Positions 17,277-27,077 are shown, counted from the first letter of the stretch. The stretch: DNA of 64,000 nucleotides from Bacillota bacterium (GCA_015059425.1 SVAM01000003.1:54106-118105); one strand, 5' to 3'. Program-made: numbers and translations. Notes: generated from the letters alone by a model not told the origin.

Positions 17277-17704
17277 TACATAAACCTCCTTGCCATTAAG
17301 TAAGCATCATCACCATTACTATAATATTTTTTTCTAACATTAATAATTTCAAAACCAAACCTTTCATATAATTTTAAAGCTGCTTCATTATTATTAGAAA
17401 CTTCCAAAGTAATCATTTTTAATTCTTCACTTAAATCACTTATTAAATAAGTAATTAAATTAGAGGCGATTTTTTGTTTTCTATATTCCGGATCTACAAC
17501 AATATCTAAAATATCACAAGTCTCACCCAAATCAGTTGCCATAATAAAACCAACTACTTTATCACCTTTTTCGTAAACTACTACTTTAGAATATTTATCT
17601 TCTAACATTTCGCTTATATTGTTTACTTTACTAAAATTTTCATGTAATAATTTCCCTAATTCATTTATTCTAGGAATATCATAAACACTTGCTTCTCTTA
17701 ACAT
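17276..17704 (-). CDS. rimI: GNAT acetyltransferase, RimI type
   Basis: 142-residue GNAT-fold enzyme. DIVVDPEYRKQKIASNLITYL carries the acetyl-CoA pyrophosphate-binding pattern, and NNEAALKLYERFGFEIINVRKKYY the conserved C-terminal motif of RimI. RimI acetylates the N-terminus of S18 in E. coli, and rimI is often fused or linked to tsaB/tsaD, as here. It overlaps both neighbours by a few bases. The substrate in this organism is inferred from context. Confidence 0.88.
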   Translation of the reverse strand: MLREASVYDIPRINELGKLLHENFSKVNNISEMLEDKYSKVVVYEKGDKVVGFIMATDLGETCDILDIVVDPEYRKQKIASNLITYLISDLSEELKMITLEVSNNNEAALKLYERFGFEIINVRKKYYSNGDDAYLMARRFM

Positions 17705-18255
17705 TTTTCCACCTCTATTCTTTTAACATATAAAGGTTTTAACAAATGTGGATTAATTACCTCTTTATCTTTCATATAGTTAATAACTTTTAAGATATCA
17801 ACAACATCATCAATTATAATATTTTTATCAAATGATTCAAACTCTTTATTAGATAAGTAATAGTAATCATCAACTAAATTATGCTCTTTATCAAATTCAC
17901 CAATAAAAATACCATTTCTATCTTTTAAACCGACAATAACATCTTTATCATAATTTAAAGAAACAGCTTCTAAGTAAGATAAAGCTTTAATATTAATATT
18001 TTTAGTATATCCAATTATTTTAGCAATAACTACACCTATTCTAACTCCGGTAAATGATCCAGGTCCATTAATAACAATTATTTCCTTTAGATTATCAACA
18101 GTTATATTATTTTCAATTAATAACTCATTTAATAAATTAATTGTATTTTCTGAATGTTTATTACTTTCTAACTTTTTTATACATACTATTTTCTCATTTT
18201 TAAATAAAGCTAAAACTAACTCTATATAATGAGTATCAATATATAATGAATACAT
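17698..18255 (-). CDS. tsaB: tRNA t6A synthesis scaffold protein
   Basis: 185-residue ASKHA-like partner of TsaD. The N-terminal DTHYIELVLALFKNEKIV and VINGPGSFTGVRIGVVIAKI (about residues 62-81) are the conserved TsaB core. The C-terminal half is short compared with the 220-230 of larger homologs. It overlaps rimI by seven bases, and a small hairpin separates it from tsaE. Confidence 0.93.
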   Translation of the reverse strand: MYSLYIDTHYIELVLALFKNEKIVCIKKLESNKHSENTINLLNELLIENNITVDNLKEIIVINGPGSFTGVRIGVVIAKIIGYTKNINIKALSYLEAVSLNYDKDVIVGLKDRNGIFIGEFDKEHNLVDDYYYLSNKEFESFDKNIIIDDVVDILKVINYMKDKEVINPHLLKPLYVKRIEVEKC

Positions 18256-18280
18256 AATTCACCACCCTTTAAAATAAAAC

Positions 18281-18295
18281 CTCACCTATAGTGAG
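18281..18295 (-). terminator. Weak hairpin between tsaE and tsaB
   Basis: CTCAC/GTGAG stem followed by GTTTTATTTT on the minus strand. It may attenuate transcription between the two genes or be incidental. Confidence 0.45.
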
Positions 18296-18296
18296 A

Positions 18297-18746
18297 TTAT
18301 AAAACAGAATCACAAAGTTCTTCGTATTTAATTCCAAATGGTTTAAACACTAAAACTCTTGTATTTTCATCTACTATTCTAAAATAGATATCTAATCTTT
18401 CTTGAGGAAGTCTATCTTCAATTAATTCAGACCACTCAATAATACAAACACCATCTTTATTAAAATAGTCTTCTACACCAAAATCACTATTATCATCTAT
18501 ACGATATACATCCATATGATATAAAGGCATTTCTCCACTCACATATTCTTTAACAATATTAAAAGTTGGAGAAGTAATATTATCTTCAATACCTAAAGCA
18601 CTAGCAAAACCTTTAACAAATATAGTTTTACCACTTCCTAAATCACCGTTTAAACATATAGTCATACCAGGAAACTTTTCACTCTCAATATTTTGAGCTA
18701 ATTCTAATGTATCTTGAACACTTTTAACAGTATATTTATAATCCAT
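18297..18746 (-). CDS. tsaE: tRNA t6A synthesis ATPase
   Basis: 149-residue P-loop ATPase that activates the TsaB-TsaD complex. Walker A GDLGSGKT is at residues 34-41. The family segments SPTFNIVKEY, LYHMDVYRI and CIIEWSELI follow. Length is typical. It starts the t6A operon and is separated from tsaB by about 40 bases. Confidence 0.96.
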   Translation of the reverse strand: MDYKYTVKSVQDTLELAQNIESEKFPGMTICLNGDLGSGKTIFVKGFASALGIEDNITSPTFNIVKEYVSGEMPLYHMDVYRIDDNSDFGVEDYFNKDGVCIIEWSELIEDRLPQERLDIYFRIVDENTRVLVFKPFGIKYEELCDSVL

Positions 18747-18821
18747 TTTTATTCACCTGAATTTATTATAACAAACAAAACATTTTATATTCAAGATTTC
18801 TTTATACTATTTTACACTAAG

Positions 18822-18860
18822 AAAAAAGATAAAATAGGAAGCATAAATATACTTCCTATT
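18822..18860 (-). terminator. Terminator of the BIG2 surface-protein gene
   Basis: AATAGGAAG/CTTCCTATT stem followed by a T-rich tract on the minus strand. Confidence 0.8.
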
Positions 18861-18862
18861 AA

Positions 18863-20926
18863 TTAACTAACTTTTATATAATTTTTATTATTTTCATATA
18901 AATGTTCATCTTTAGCATTTACTTGTTTACAATCATTTAAATCAGTATATTCTATATCAAAGTAAAGTGGTACAAAATATACCCAATAATCTTCACTAGT
19001 ATAATGTTTATAAGCATCTCTAATATTATATAAATTATAAAGTCTTATATTAACATTGAAATAATAACTATTTCCTCTATTATATAAATAACTAACTATT
19101 GGAGTCATATTAGAACTTTTAAATGAAGTATCTTTTAAATTTTGTCCACTTATTGGATCTACTCCACTATCATTATTTACAATTTCTATTGGTTTTCTAT
19201 AACTAGTTAAATAGTTATATGCTTTCTTATATTCAGATAAAGTATTTGTTAAATTACCATAATCAACAACTTTAAGATCTTCTATATTTCTTCTTTCAAA
19301 ATCTAAAGTATAAGAATAATTTAAAGAACTCTTATTTTCAATATCAACTTTACCTGCAAAACCAGTTGAATATATTCTTTCTTCTACTCTTTTGCAATAA
19401 GTATAAGTTTCATTTTCATAAACAGTAACTAATATTTTATCAGATACACCATCTACAGTTGCAGTAATATAAGCTTTACCTTCTTTTAAAGCAGTTATTT
19501 TACCATTTGAATTTACTTTAACAATTTTATTATTACTACTTGACCATGTTATATCTTTATTTGTAGCATTACTTGGATTAATACTTACTGTTAAATTTTT
19601 ATTATCTTCAGTATATAACTCTAAATCATCGCTATTTATTTCAACACTTTCAACATTAACAGTTTTCTTATAAACAGTTACTAAAATTTTATCAGATAGG
19701 CCATCTACAGTTGCAGTTATGTAAGCTTTACCTTCTTTTAGAGCTGTAATTTTACCATTTGAAGTTACTTTAACAATTTTATTATTACTACTTGACCATG
19801 TTATATCTTTATTTGTAGCATTACTTGGTTTAATAGTAACATCTAAATAATTATATTCGCCTTCAGACAAATTTAAATTAGAACTATTTATTTCAACACT
19901 ATTCACTTTAATATTATAAGATATATTGTTTCTTGAATCTGTAATAACAGTTCTATTACCATTAGTATCTAAGTAATATTCATATATAATATTATTATTT
20001 TGTTTAACAACAAATTTAATTTGATATCCAACATAACCTTTTTTATCTTTATTTTGAACTTCTATATAACGAGGAGACTCAACTATTAAATTAGCACCAG
20101 TTTTATTATTTAATTCTTGAATTTCTAAATACAATTTTTTATATTCTGTAGCACCTATAGTAGAAGCAGCATTAGAATGAGTAGCATAGTTTAATACTGC
20201 ATTACTAACTGCACAATCTCCACTAACTACATAAGCTAAAGGATAGCTAACCGAGTATTCCTTTTTACCATATGTACATGTTGTTGTTACACTTGGTTTT
20301 ACAGTAACGCTAGGTTTAGATGTAGTATTTGTATTTGGCTTTGTGGTACTTGTACTTGGTGTTGTTGTACTTGTACTTGGTGTTGTTGTACTTGTATTAT
20401 TTTGAGTACTATTTGTATTAGTATTGTTATTTATATTATTAACACTATTATTTGAATTTTCATCATCTTCATCAGTTAAATTATCATTATCATTTACATT
20501 CGAATAAGATTGAATAGTTTTAATAATGTAATCTGATTCTTCACCACATACAAGTTTAACTTTAATAGAATAATCAGTATTATTCACTTTTGTAGCTTCT
20601 GCATAACTTGAATAATTATCACAATATTCACCATTTTGATCTTTAAATTCACTAATTAAATGTAAATCCAACATATCACCTAAAGTTATTTTTTTCTTTC
20701 CATTAATAGTTTGTGGTAAATGCAAATCTTTAAAATAATCTAAAGCACCATCAACCATAATTTGTAAATTAGTAGAAATATTTGATGGTTTAATTTCATT
20801 TTTATCTTTATTAACTAAAGATATTAACCACAAAATTATAAATAATGCTACTAGTACTATAGCCATTTTTACAAGTAGTGATTTCCAGTTTATTTCTAGT
20901 TTTGTTTTTGTATTTTCTTCATACAT
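18863..20926 (-). CDS. Membrane-anchored surface protein with two BIG2 domains
   Basis: 687 residues. A cytoplasmic start is followed by one membrane helix (about 19-40). A module with two cysteines follows (C in GEYCDNY, C in LVCGEE), then a Ser/Thr/Asn/Pro linker with a 7-residue repeat. Two bacterial Ig-like (BIG2) domains lie at about 335-415 and 420-497, each with NATNKDITWSSSN and GKITALKEGKAYITATVDG. An unknown C-terminal domain of about 190 residues completes it. BIG2 domains are common in adhesins and wall-bound proteins. It has its own consensus promoter and terminator. The substrate or ligand is unknown. Confidence 0.85.
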   Translation of the reverse strand: MYEENTKTKLEINWKSLLVKMAIVLVALFIILWLISLVNKDKNEIKPSNISTNLQIMVDGALDYFKDLHLPQTINGKKKITLGDMLDLHLISEFKDQNGEYCDNYSSYAEATKVNNTDYSIKVKLVCGEESDYIIKTIQSYSNVNDNDNLTDEDDENSNNSVNNINNNTNTNSTQNNTSTTTPSTSTTTPSTSTTKPNTNTTSKPSVTVKPSVTTTCTYGKKEYSVSYPLAYVVSGDCAVSNAVLNYATHSNAASTIGATEYKKLYLEIQELNNKTGANLIVESPRYIEVQNKDKKGYVGYQIKFVVKQNNNIIYEYYLDTNGNRTVITDSRNNISYNIKVNSVEINSSNLNLSEGEYNYLDVTIKPSNATNKDITWSSSNNKIVKVTSNGKITALKEGKAYITATVDGLSDKILVTVYKKTVNVESVEINSDDLELYTEDNKNLTVSINPSNATNKDITWSSSNNKIVKVNSNGKITALKEGKAYITATVDGVSDKILVTVYENETYTYCKRVEERIYSTGFAGKVDIENKSSLNYSYTLDFERRNIEDLKVVDYGNLTNTLSEYKKAYNYLTSYRKPIEIVNNDSGVDPISGQNLKDTSFKSSNMTPIVSYLYNRGNSYYFNVNIRLYNLYNIRDAYKHYTSEDYWVYFVPLYFDIEYTDLNDCKQVNAKDEHLYENNKNYIKVS
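19427..19830. repeat. Direct repeat encoding the two BIG2 domains
   Basis: Two stretches of about 148 bp (near 19427-19575 and 19682-19830) are almost identical in DNA, offset by about 255 bp. They look like a recent internal duplication and could recombine. Confidence 0.75.
20343..20400. repeat. 21-bp tandem repeat encoding TTTPSTS
   Basis: Two exact 21-bp units plus a diverged third encode the Thr/Ser/Pro linker of the BIG2 protein. Such linkers usually span the cell wall and can vary in copy number. Confidence 0.75.
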
Positions 20927-20967
20927 AATAAATAACCCCCTTCACCAATTGCTTGGTTTTGCGTGCT

Positions 20968-20996
20968 ATAATACCACATTAGTTCGTAATTGTCAA
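20968..20996 (-). promoter_or_regulatory. Promoter of the BIG2 surface-protein gene
   Basis: Minus-strand TTGACA (20996-20991), 17-base spacer, TATTAT (20973-20968). Confidence 0.85.
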
Positions 20997-21033
20997 GAAA
21001 TTATTAGTTTTATTATTATATAGCCATTTATAT

Positions 21034-21062
21034 TTGACGCCCATACATTCGTATGGTATAAT
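21034..21062 (+). promoter_or_regulatory. uvrA promoter with palindromic operator in the spacer
   Basis: TTGACG (21034-21039), 17-base spacer, TATAAT (21057-21062). The spacer holds the perfect palindrome CCATACATTCGTATGG (21041-21056), well placed to block RNA polymerase. uvrA is a classic SOS gene, so a LexA-type repressor is the natural candidate. The sequence differs from the Bacillus GAAC-N4-GTTC box. Confidence 0.75.
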
Positions 21063-21124
21063 AAACTTGCTTTTGTGGTTAATTTTAAGAAAATTTAACA
21101 CACTAATAAAAAAGGAGTTTAACT

Positions 21125-23932
21125 ATGGATAAAATAATTGTTAAAGGAGCACGTGAAAATAATTTAAAAAACATAAATATTGAGCTACCAAAAAATAAAT
21201 TAATAGTAATGACTGGCGTTTCTGGAAGTGGCAAATCAAGTTTAGCTTTTGATACAATATTTGCAGAAGGACAAAGAAGATATGTTGAATCTTTAAGTGC
21301 ATACGCTAGACAATTTATAGGGATAAGTGAAAAGCCTGATGTAGATTCAATCGAAGGTTTAAGCCCAAGTATTTCAATAGATCAAAAAACGACTAACAAA
21401 AACCCTAGAAGTACCGTGGGAACTATAACTGAAATCTATGATTACCTAAGACTTCTTTTCGCCAGAATTGGTATCCCATATTGTAGAGAACATAATATAC
21501 CGATAACTAGACAATCTATAGAAGAAATGACAAATAAAGTTATGGAATTAGAAATAGGAACTAAAATAGAAATAATGGCTCCAGTAATACATGGAGAAAA
21601 AGGTACACATAAAGACTTATTTGACGATTTAAGAAAAAGTGGATACTCAAGAGTTAGAGTTAATGGTGATATACGCTTTTTAGAAGAAGATATAATATTA
21701 GAAAAAAACATAAAAGATAATATAGAAGTTATAGTAGACCGAATTGCAGTTGAAAAAAATGAAAGAGGAAGAATATTTGAAGCGATAGAAAATAGTACTA
21801 AACTAGCAAACGGAAAAGTATTAATAAAAATTCATGGAGGAGAAGAAATATTAATGAGTGAATCATATGCTTGCCCTCACTGTAATTTTTCTTTGCCAGA
21901 ATTAGAGCCAAGATTATTTTCTTTTAATGCCCCTTATGGAGCTTGTGAAGAATGTAAAGGTTTAGGAACTAAACTAAAAATTGGTGAAGCATTATTAATG
22001 CCAGATAAAGATAAAACTATATTAGACGGTGGCATTAAAACCATAAGTAGTGATAATACAATTGAAACAACTCAATTAATTGCAGTATGTGAATATTATA
22101 AAATTGACTATAATAAACCTATTAAAGATTATACCAGAAGAGAATTAGATATAATTCTATATGGTTCAAAAGACAAAATAGATTTTAAATATGTATCAAA
22201 AAACGGGAACGTAAGATATACAAGCGATTACTATGAAGGAGTTATAAATACTTTAGAAAGAAGATATATTGAAACAACTTCTTCGTGGCGAAGAGAATGG
22301 TTAGAAACATTTATGGTTGAATCAGATTGTCCAGTATGCCATGGATCCAGATTAAATGATTTAGTATTATCAGTTAAAATAAATAAAAAAAATATATATG
22401 AAGTAACAAATTTTAGTATTATCGAATTAAGAAATTTTATTTCTAAATTAAAGCTTTCAAATGAAGAAAAAGAAATTAGTGGTTTAATTACTAAAGAAAT
22501 ATTAAATAGATTAGATTTTTTGACTAACGTTGGCCTAGGATATTTAACATTATCACGTAATGCCGGAACCTTATCTGGCGGAGAAGCCCAACGTATTAGG
22601 CTTGCTACCCAAATAGGTTCAAAATTATCCGGTGTATTATATGTATTAGATGAACCAAGTATAGGATTACATCAAAAGGACAATGAAAAATTAATTAAAG
22701 CATTACAAGAAATGCGAGATTTAGGAAATACATTAATTGTCGTAGAACATGATACAGATACAATGTTAGCAAGTGATTATTTAGTAGATATAGGACCGGG
22801 CGCTGGTGAATATGGTGGCGAAATCATTGCTGCTGGAACACCTGAAGAAGTAATGAAAAATAAAAATTCATTAACAGGAAAATATTTAAGTGGGAAAGAA
22901 ACTATTGAGATACCAAAAACTAGAAGAAAAGGAAATAATAAATCTTTAAAAATAGTTAAAGCTAATGAAAACAATTTAAAAAACATTACTGTTGAAATAC
23001 CTTTAAATAAATTTGTTTGTGTAACTGGTGTTTCTGGAAGTGGCAAATCAACTTTAATAAATGAAATATTATATAAAAGTTTAGCAGTTAAAATTAACAA
23101 CTCTAAACACGTACCAGGAAATTGTAAAGAAATAAAAGGCATAGATAATATAGATAAAGTAGTTCAAATTACACAAGATGCAATAGGAAGAACACCAAGA
23201 AGTAATCCCGCAACATATGTAGGAGTATTTGATGATATAAGAGATGTTTTTACAAATACAAAAGAAGCGAAAATGCGTGGATATGATAAAGGAAGATTTT
23301 CATTTAATGTTAAAGGTGGAAGATGTGAAGCCTGTTGGGGAGATGGCGTTAAAAAAATAGAAATGCATTTTTTACCTGATGTATATGTTCCATGCGATGT
23401 ATGTGGTGGTAAAAGATATAATAAAGAAACTCTTGATATAAAATTTAAAGATAAAAATATTGCAGATATATTAGACTTAAGAGTTAGTGAAGCCTTAAAA
23501 TTTTTTGAAAATATTCCTAAAGTATACAACAAATTAAAAGTAATGGAAGAAGTAGGGTTATCATACATTAAATTAGGTCAACCTGCCCCTACTTTATCTG
23601 GTGGTGAAGCAGGAAGAGTAAAATTAGCGAAAGAATTACAAAAAAAACCTACTGGTAAAAGTATATTTATTCTTGATGAACCTACAACCGGATTACACAG
23701 TGAAGACATAAAAAAATTATTACGTATACTTAATCGTATAGTAGATAATGGTGATACAGTGGTAGTTATTGAACATAACCTAGACGTAATCAAAGTTGCA
23801 GATTATATAATTGATTTAGGTCCCGACGGTGGAAATTTAGGCGGTGAAATAGTTGCAACTGGAACACCAGAAGAAGTTTCAAAAAAGCCAAATTCTTACA
23901 CAGGAGAATTCTTAAGAAAAATTTTAAAATGA
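21125..23932 (+). CDS. uvrA: Excinuclease ABC subunit A
   Basis: DNA-damage recognition ATPase of nucleotide excision repair, 935 residues. It has two ABC modules. The first has Walker A GVSGSGKS (31-38) and LSGGEAQRIRLA; the second has GVSGSGKST (near 636) and LSGGEAGRVKLAKEL, where Gly replaces the usual Gln of the signature. Both zinc motifs are present (CPHC...CEEC and CEAC...CDVC). It ends in TGA, evidence that TGA is a stop here. No uvrB or uvrC is in the window. Confidence 0.98.
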   Translation: MDKIIVKGARENNLKNINIELPKNKLIVMTGVSGSGKSSLAFDTIFAEGQRRYVESLSAYARQFIGISEKPDVDSIEGLSPSISIDQKTTNKNPRSTVGTITEIYDYLRLLFARIGIPYCREHNIPITRQSIEEMTNKVMELEIGTKIEIMAPVIHGEKGTHKDLFDDLRKSGYSRVRVNGDIRFLEEDIILEKNIKDNIEVIVDRIAVEKNERGRIFEAIENSTKLANGKVLIKIHGGEEILMSESYACPHCNFSLPELEPRLFSFNAPYGACEECKGLGTKLKIGEALLMPDKDKTILDGGIKTISSDNTIETTQLIAVCEYYKIDYNKPIKDYTRRELDIILYGSKDKIDFKYVSKNGNVRYTSDYYEGVINTLERRYIETTSSWRREWLETFMVESDCPVCHGSRLNDLVLSVKINKKNIYEVTNFSIIELRNFISKLKLSNEEKEISGLITKEILNRLDFLTNVGLGYLTLSRNAGTLSGGEAQRIRLATQIGSKLSGVLYVLDEPSIGLHQKDNEKLIKALQEMRDLGNTLIVVEHDTDTMLASDYLVDIGPGAGEYGGEIIAAGTPEEVMKNKNSLTGKYLSGKETIEIPKTRRKGNNKSLKIVKANENNLKNITVEIPLNKFVCVTGVSGSGKSTLINEILYKSLAVKINNSKHVPGNCKEIKGIDNIDKVVQITQDAIGRTPRSNPATYVGVFDDIRDVFTNTKEAKMRGYDKGRFSFNVKGGRCEACWGDGVKKIEMHFLPDVYVPCDVCGGKRYNKETLDIKFKDKNIADILDLRVSEALKFFENIPKVYNKLKVMEEVGLSYIKLGQPAPTLSGGEAGRVKLAKELQKKPTGKSIFILDEPTTGLHSEDIKKLLRILNRIVDNGDTVVVIEHNLDVIKVADYIIDLGPDGGNLGGEIVATGTPEEVSKKPNSYTGEFLRKILK

Positions 23933-23955
23933 TATTACAAAAATATCATTTTTTA
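23929..23955 (+). terminator. uvrA terminator
   Basis: TGATATT/AATATCA stem overlapping the stop codon, then TTTTTT. Confidence 0.85.
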
Positions 23956-24031
23956 TTAGATTAGTTTACAAACAAAGAGAAGTTATCTTTAAATAATTAA
24001 ATATATATTGTATAATTATAATGTGATTACT

Positions 24032-24364
24032 ATGAATAAAAAAGGTTTTACATTAATTGAATTACTTTGTAGCATAACAATTATTTCACTTATTACTACT
24101 ATTGCAAGTATAAATGTAATAAGCATTTTTGATACTAAAAAAGAACAATCTATAAAAAATGTAAATGAAATTATAGAAACAGCAGCATGCACATACATTG
24201 AATTAAATAAGAATAAAAACTTAAAAGAAAATTGTTTAAATAATAGTTGCGAAATTAATTCTGATACATTAGTTAAAGAAGGATTATTAAAAGAAGAGGA
24301 TTATAAGGAAGTTACTATAAAAATATATAAAGATAATAATGAAAAGAAATGTGTTATAAAATAA
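24032..24364 (+). CDS. Prepilin-like protein with type IV N-methylation motif
   Basis: 110 residues from ATG at 24032, with a classic prepilin leader MNKKGFTLIELLCSITIIS (cleavage after Gly, Glu at +5) and a long hydrophobic helix. The C-terminal 75 residues are charged and hold three cysteines (NCLNNSC and a final KKC). TATAAT at 24017-24022 lies only ten bases before the ATG and no Shine-Dalgarno is visible, so the message may be leaderless; a GTG at 24023 is another possible start. No pilus assembly genes are nearby. It precedes tdk by nine bases. Confidence 0.8.
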   Translation: MNKKGFTLIELLCSITIISLITTIASINVISIFDTKKEQSIKNVNEIIETAACTYIELNKNKNLKENCLNNSCEINSDTLVKEGLLKEEDYKEVTIKIYKDNNEKKCVIK

Positions 24365-24373
24365 GGAGGAAAA

Positions 24374-24961
24374 ATGGCAAAATTATATTTTAGATATGGA
24401 GCAATGAGTTGTGGTAAATCAACCGCTATCCTCCAAGTAGCTTATAACTATGAAGAGAAAGGCAAAAAAATAATATTATTAAAGCCAAGTATTGATACTA
24501 AAGGAAATAATAAGGTTATGAATAGAAGTGGTTTATCAAGAAAAGTTGACTATTTAATTAGATCTAATGATAACATAAAAGAATTAATTAAATATGATAT
24601 AGATGCAATATTAGTTGATGAAGCCCAATTTTTAAACGAAAAACAAGTTAGAGAATTATATGAAATTAGCAAATTAAAAGATATACCAGTTTTATGTTAT
24701 GGACTGCGTACTGATTTCCAAATGAATGCATTTCCAGGTGCTCCTACTCTACTTTTATTATCAGATGATATTGAAGAATTAAAAACAATTTGTACATGTG
24801 GCAAAAAAGCAACTCAAAATTTAAGAAAAGTGAATAATATTCCAGTATTTGATGGCAAACAAATATTAATAGATGGATCTGAAAAGAATACAACATATGA
24901 GAGTGTATGTGGTAAATGCTACTTAGAATTACGAGAAAAATATTATAACGAAAGGAGTTAA
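24374..24961 (+). CDS. tdk: Thymidine kinase (type II)
   Basis: Salvage enzyme phosphorylating thymidine. 195 residues, P-loop GAMSCGKST at about 9-17, Walker B DAILVDEAQFL, lasso-region LCYGLRTDFQMNAFPGAP. Zinc ligands are CTC near residue 138 and CGKC near the C-terminus. GGAGG precedes the ATG. It is followed after one base by rnr, so tdk and rnr are co-transcribed. Confidence 0.97.
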   Translation: MAKLYFRYGAMSCGKSTAILQVAYNYEEKGKKIILLKPSIDTKGNNKVMNRSGLSRKVDYLIRSNDNIKELIKYDIDAILVDEAQFLNEKQVRELYEISKLKDIPVLCYGLRTDFQMNAFPGAPTLLLLSDDIEELKTICTCGKKATQNLRKVNNIPVFDGKQILIDGSEKNTTYESVCGKCYLELREKYYNERS

Positions 24962-24962
24962 A

Positions 24963-27077
24963 ATGAAAGAAGATATAATAAAAAGATTAGATGATATTCA
25001 TGAAGCAAAAACAATAATTGAAATTAATGATTTATTAGAACTTACTACTGTAGAAGAATTACAAGAATTAACTAAAAATCTTGAAGAATTAGTTAATGAT
25101 TATATAGTATTTAAAACTAAAAAAGAAAAGTATTTACTTATGAAAAATTGTCCCGGATTAAAAATTGGGAAAATTGCGATTAATAAAAAAGGATTTGGTT
25201 TTTTAATCTTAGACAAAGAAGAAGATATATATATATCTAAAGAAAATTTAAATGATGCAATTCATAATGACATAGTTTTAGTTGAAATATTAAAAAAAGG
25301 ATTAAAACCTGAAGGTAAAATTATCAAAACAATAAAAAGAGAATTTAATAATGTTATTGGTGAAGTAGTCATTAAAAATAACAAAATAATGTTAAAACCA
25401 GATGATGATAAATTAAATATTAATGTGTACTTAAGTTATGAGACAACTAAAAACTGTGTAGAAGGCCATAAAGTTTTAGCACATTTAACAAAAAATTTAG
25501 GTAGTAAAAATTATTTAGCGGACTGTATAAAAATATTAGGACATAAAAATGATGCAGGAATAGATATATTAAGTATTGCGTATAAATACGGAATATATGA
25601 CGAATTTAATGAAGAAGTTTTAAAAGAATTAGATAGTATTCCAAATGAAGTAAATGAAAAAGAATTAAAGAATCGCAAAGATTTAACTAATGAAATGATA
25701 TTTACAATTGATGGTGCTGATACTAAAGATATAGATGATGCAATAAGTATAGATTATAAAGATGGAATATATACTTTAGGAGTACATATCGCAGATGTAT
25801 CTCATTATGTTAAAGAAAATACTGCTCTAGGAGATGAAGCATATAACAGAGCAACATCATCGTATTTAGCAGATACAGTAATACCTATGTTACCACATAA
25901 GTTATCAAATGGAATTTGTTCATTAAATGAAAATGTTATTAGACTCACTATGAGTTGTGTTATGAATATTAATGAACGTGGAGAAGTAATAAATTATGAT
26001 ATATTCCCAAGTTATATTAAATCAAATAAAAAAATGACATATTCATGCGTAAATGAAATTCTCGAAAATAACATAATACCTGAAGGTTATGAGCCATATG
26101 CTGAAGCATTACAAACCATGAATAAATTAGCTAAAATATTACGTAAGAAAAAAGTTAATAGAGGTTACATAGAATTTGAAATTGATGAAGCGAAAATTAT
26201 CCAAGATGAAAATGGAAAAGCAATAGATATTAAAAAGAGGACTAGAGGCGATGGCGAAAATTTAATTGAAGATTTTATGATCGCCGCTAATGAAACTGTA
26301 GCAACCCACATTTCTAATATGGAATTACCATTTATTTATCGTATACACGCTCTTCCTAATGCTGAAAAAATTGAAGATTTTCAAAATTTAGTTCATGCAT
26401 TAGGCTACAAATTACAAACAAATATAAATGAAATTACTCCTAAGATAATGCAAAAAATTTTAGAAGAACTAAAAGATAAACCAGAATTTAATATATTATC
26501 AAGTTTACTTTTAAGAAGCATGAAAAAAGCCGAATATTCAAAAACAAATATTGGACATTTTGGTTTAGCAAGCAAAGATTACACTCATTTTACTTCACCA
26601 ATAAGAAGATATCCGGATTTAATAGTACATAGATTATTAAAAACTTATTTAGTTGAAAAAGATTTTAGTATGAGTACTATAAATTATTTAGAAAGTTACT
26701 TAGTTACAGCAGCAGAACATACAAGTGAAAGAGAAGTAGCAAGTATAAATGCTGAAAGAGATGTTAATGATATGAAAATGGCTGAATATATGGAAAGTCA
26801 TATTGGCGAAGAATATGAAGGAATAATCAGCACAGTAACAAATTTCGGATTTTTTGTTGAATTAGATAATTTAATTGAAGGTTTAGTACATATTAATACA
26901 TTAAAAGGAGATTATTATAATTACGTTCCAGAATTGTTATCATTAATAGGTAAATCTACTAAAAAAGCTTATCGTGTTGGTGATAAAGTAAAAATAAAAG
27001 TAGTAAGCGCCTCAAAGGAAAATGCTTTAATAGATTTTGAGATAGTGAGTGAGAAACATGATAGAAATAAAAAATAA
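24963..27077 (+). CDS. rnr: Ribonuclease R
   Basis: 704-residue 3'-5' exoribonuclease of the RNB family that degrades structured RNA and works with SmpB-tmRNA in quality control. A cold-shock-like N-terminal part (GKIAINKKGFGFLIL) is followed by the RNB core with TIDGADTKDIDDAISI and HFTSPIRRYPDLIVHR. A C-terminal S1 domain (GIISTVTNFGFFVEL) completes it. It overlaps smpB at its 3' end, matching the usual rnr-smpB linkage. Confidence 0.97.
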   Translation: MKEDIIKRLDDIHEAKTIIEINDLLELTTVEELQELTKNLEELVNDYIVFKTKKEKYLLMKNCPGLKIGKIAINKKGFGFLILDKEEDIYISKENLNDAIHNDIVLVEILKKGLKPEGKIIKTIKREFNNVIGEVVIKNNKIMLKPDDDKLNINVYLSYETTKNCVEGHKVLAHLTKNLGSKNYLADCIKILGHKNDAGIDILSIAYKYGIYDEFNEEVLKELDSIPNEVNEKELKNRKDLTNEMIFTIDGADTKDIDDAISIDYKDGIYTLGVHIADVSHYVKENTALGDEAYNRATSSYLADTVIPMLPHKLSNGICSLNENVIRLTMSCVMNINERGEVINYDIFPSYIKSNKKMTYSCVNEILENNIIPEGYEPYAEALQTMNKLAKILRKKKVNRGYIEFEIDEAKIIQDENGKAIDIKKRTRGDGENLIEDFMIAANETVATHISNMELPFIYRIHALPNAEKIEDFQNLVHALGYKLQTNINEITPKIMQKILEELKDKPEFNILSSLLLRSMKKAEYSKTNIGHFGLASKDYTHFTSPIRRYPDLIVHRLLKTYLVEKDFSMSTINYLESYLVTAAEHTSEREVASINAERDVNDMKMAEYMESHIGEEYEGIISTVTNFGFFVELDNLIEGLVHINTLKGDYYNYVPELLSLIGKSTKKAYRVGDKVKIKVVSASKENALIDFEIVSEKHDRNKK

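Noticed and set aside
20343..20400. CRISPR-like repeat
   Set aside because: Short contiguous coding repeat without unique spacers inside a surface-protein gene.
23929..23932. TGA as tryptophan (code 4), as in Mycoplasma
   Set aside because: uvrA and the 12918 gene end in TGA at the family-typical position, and prfB with its TGA frameshift is present.
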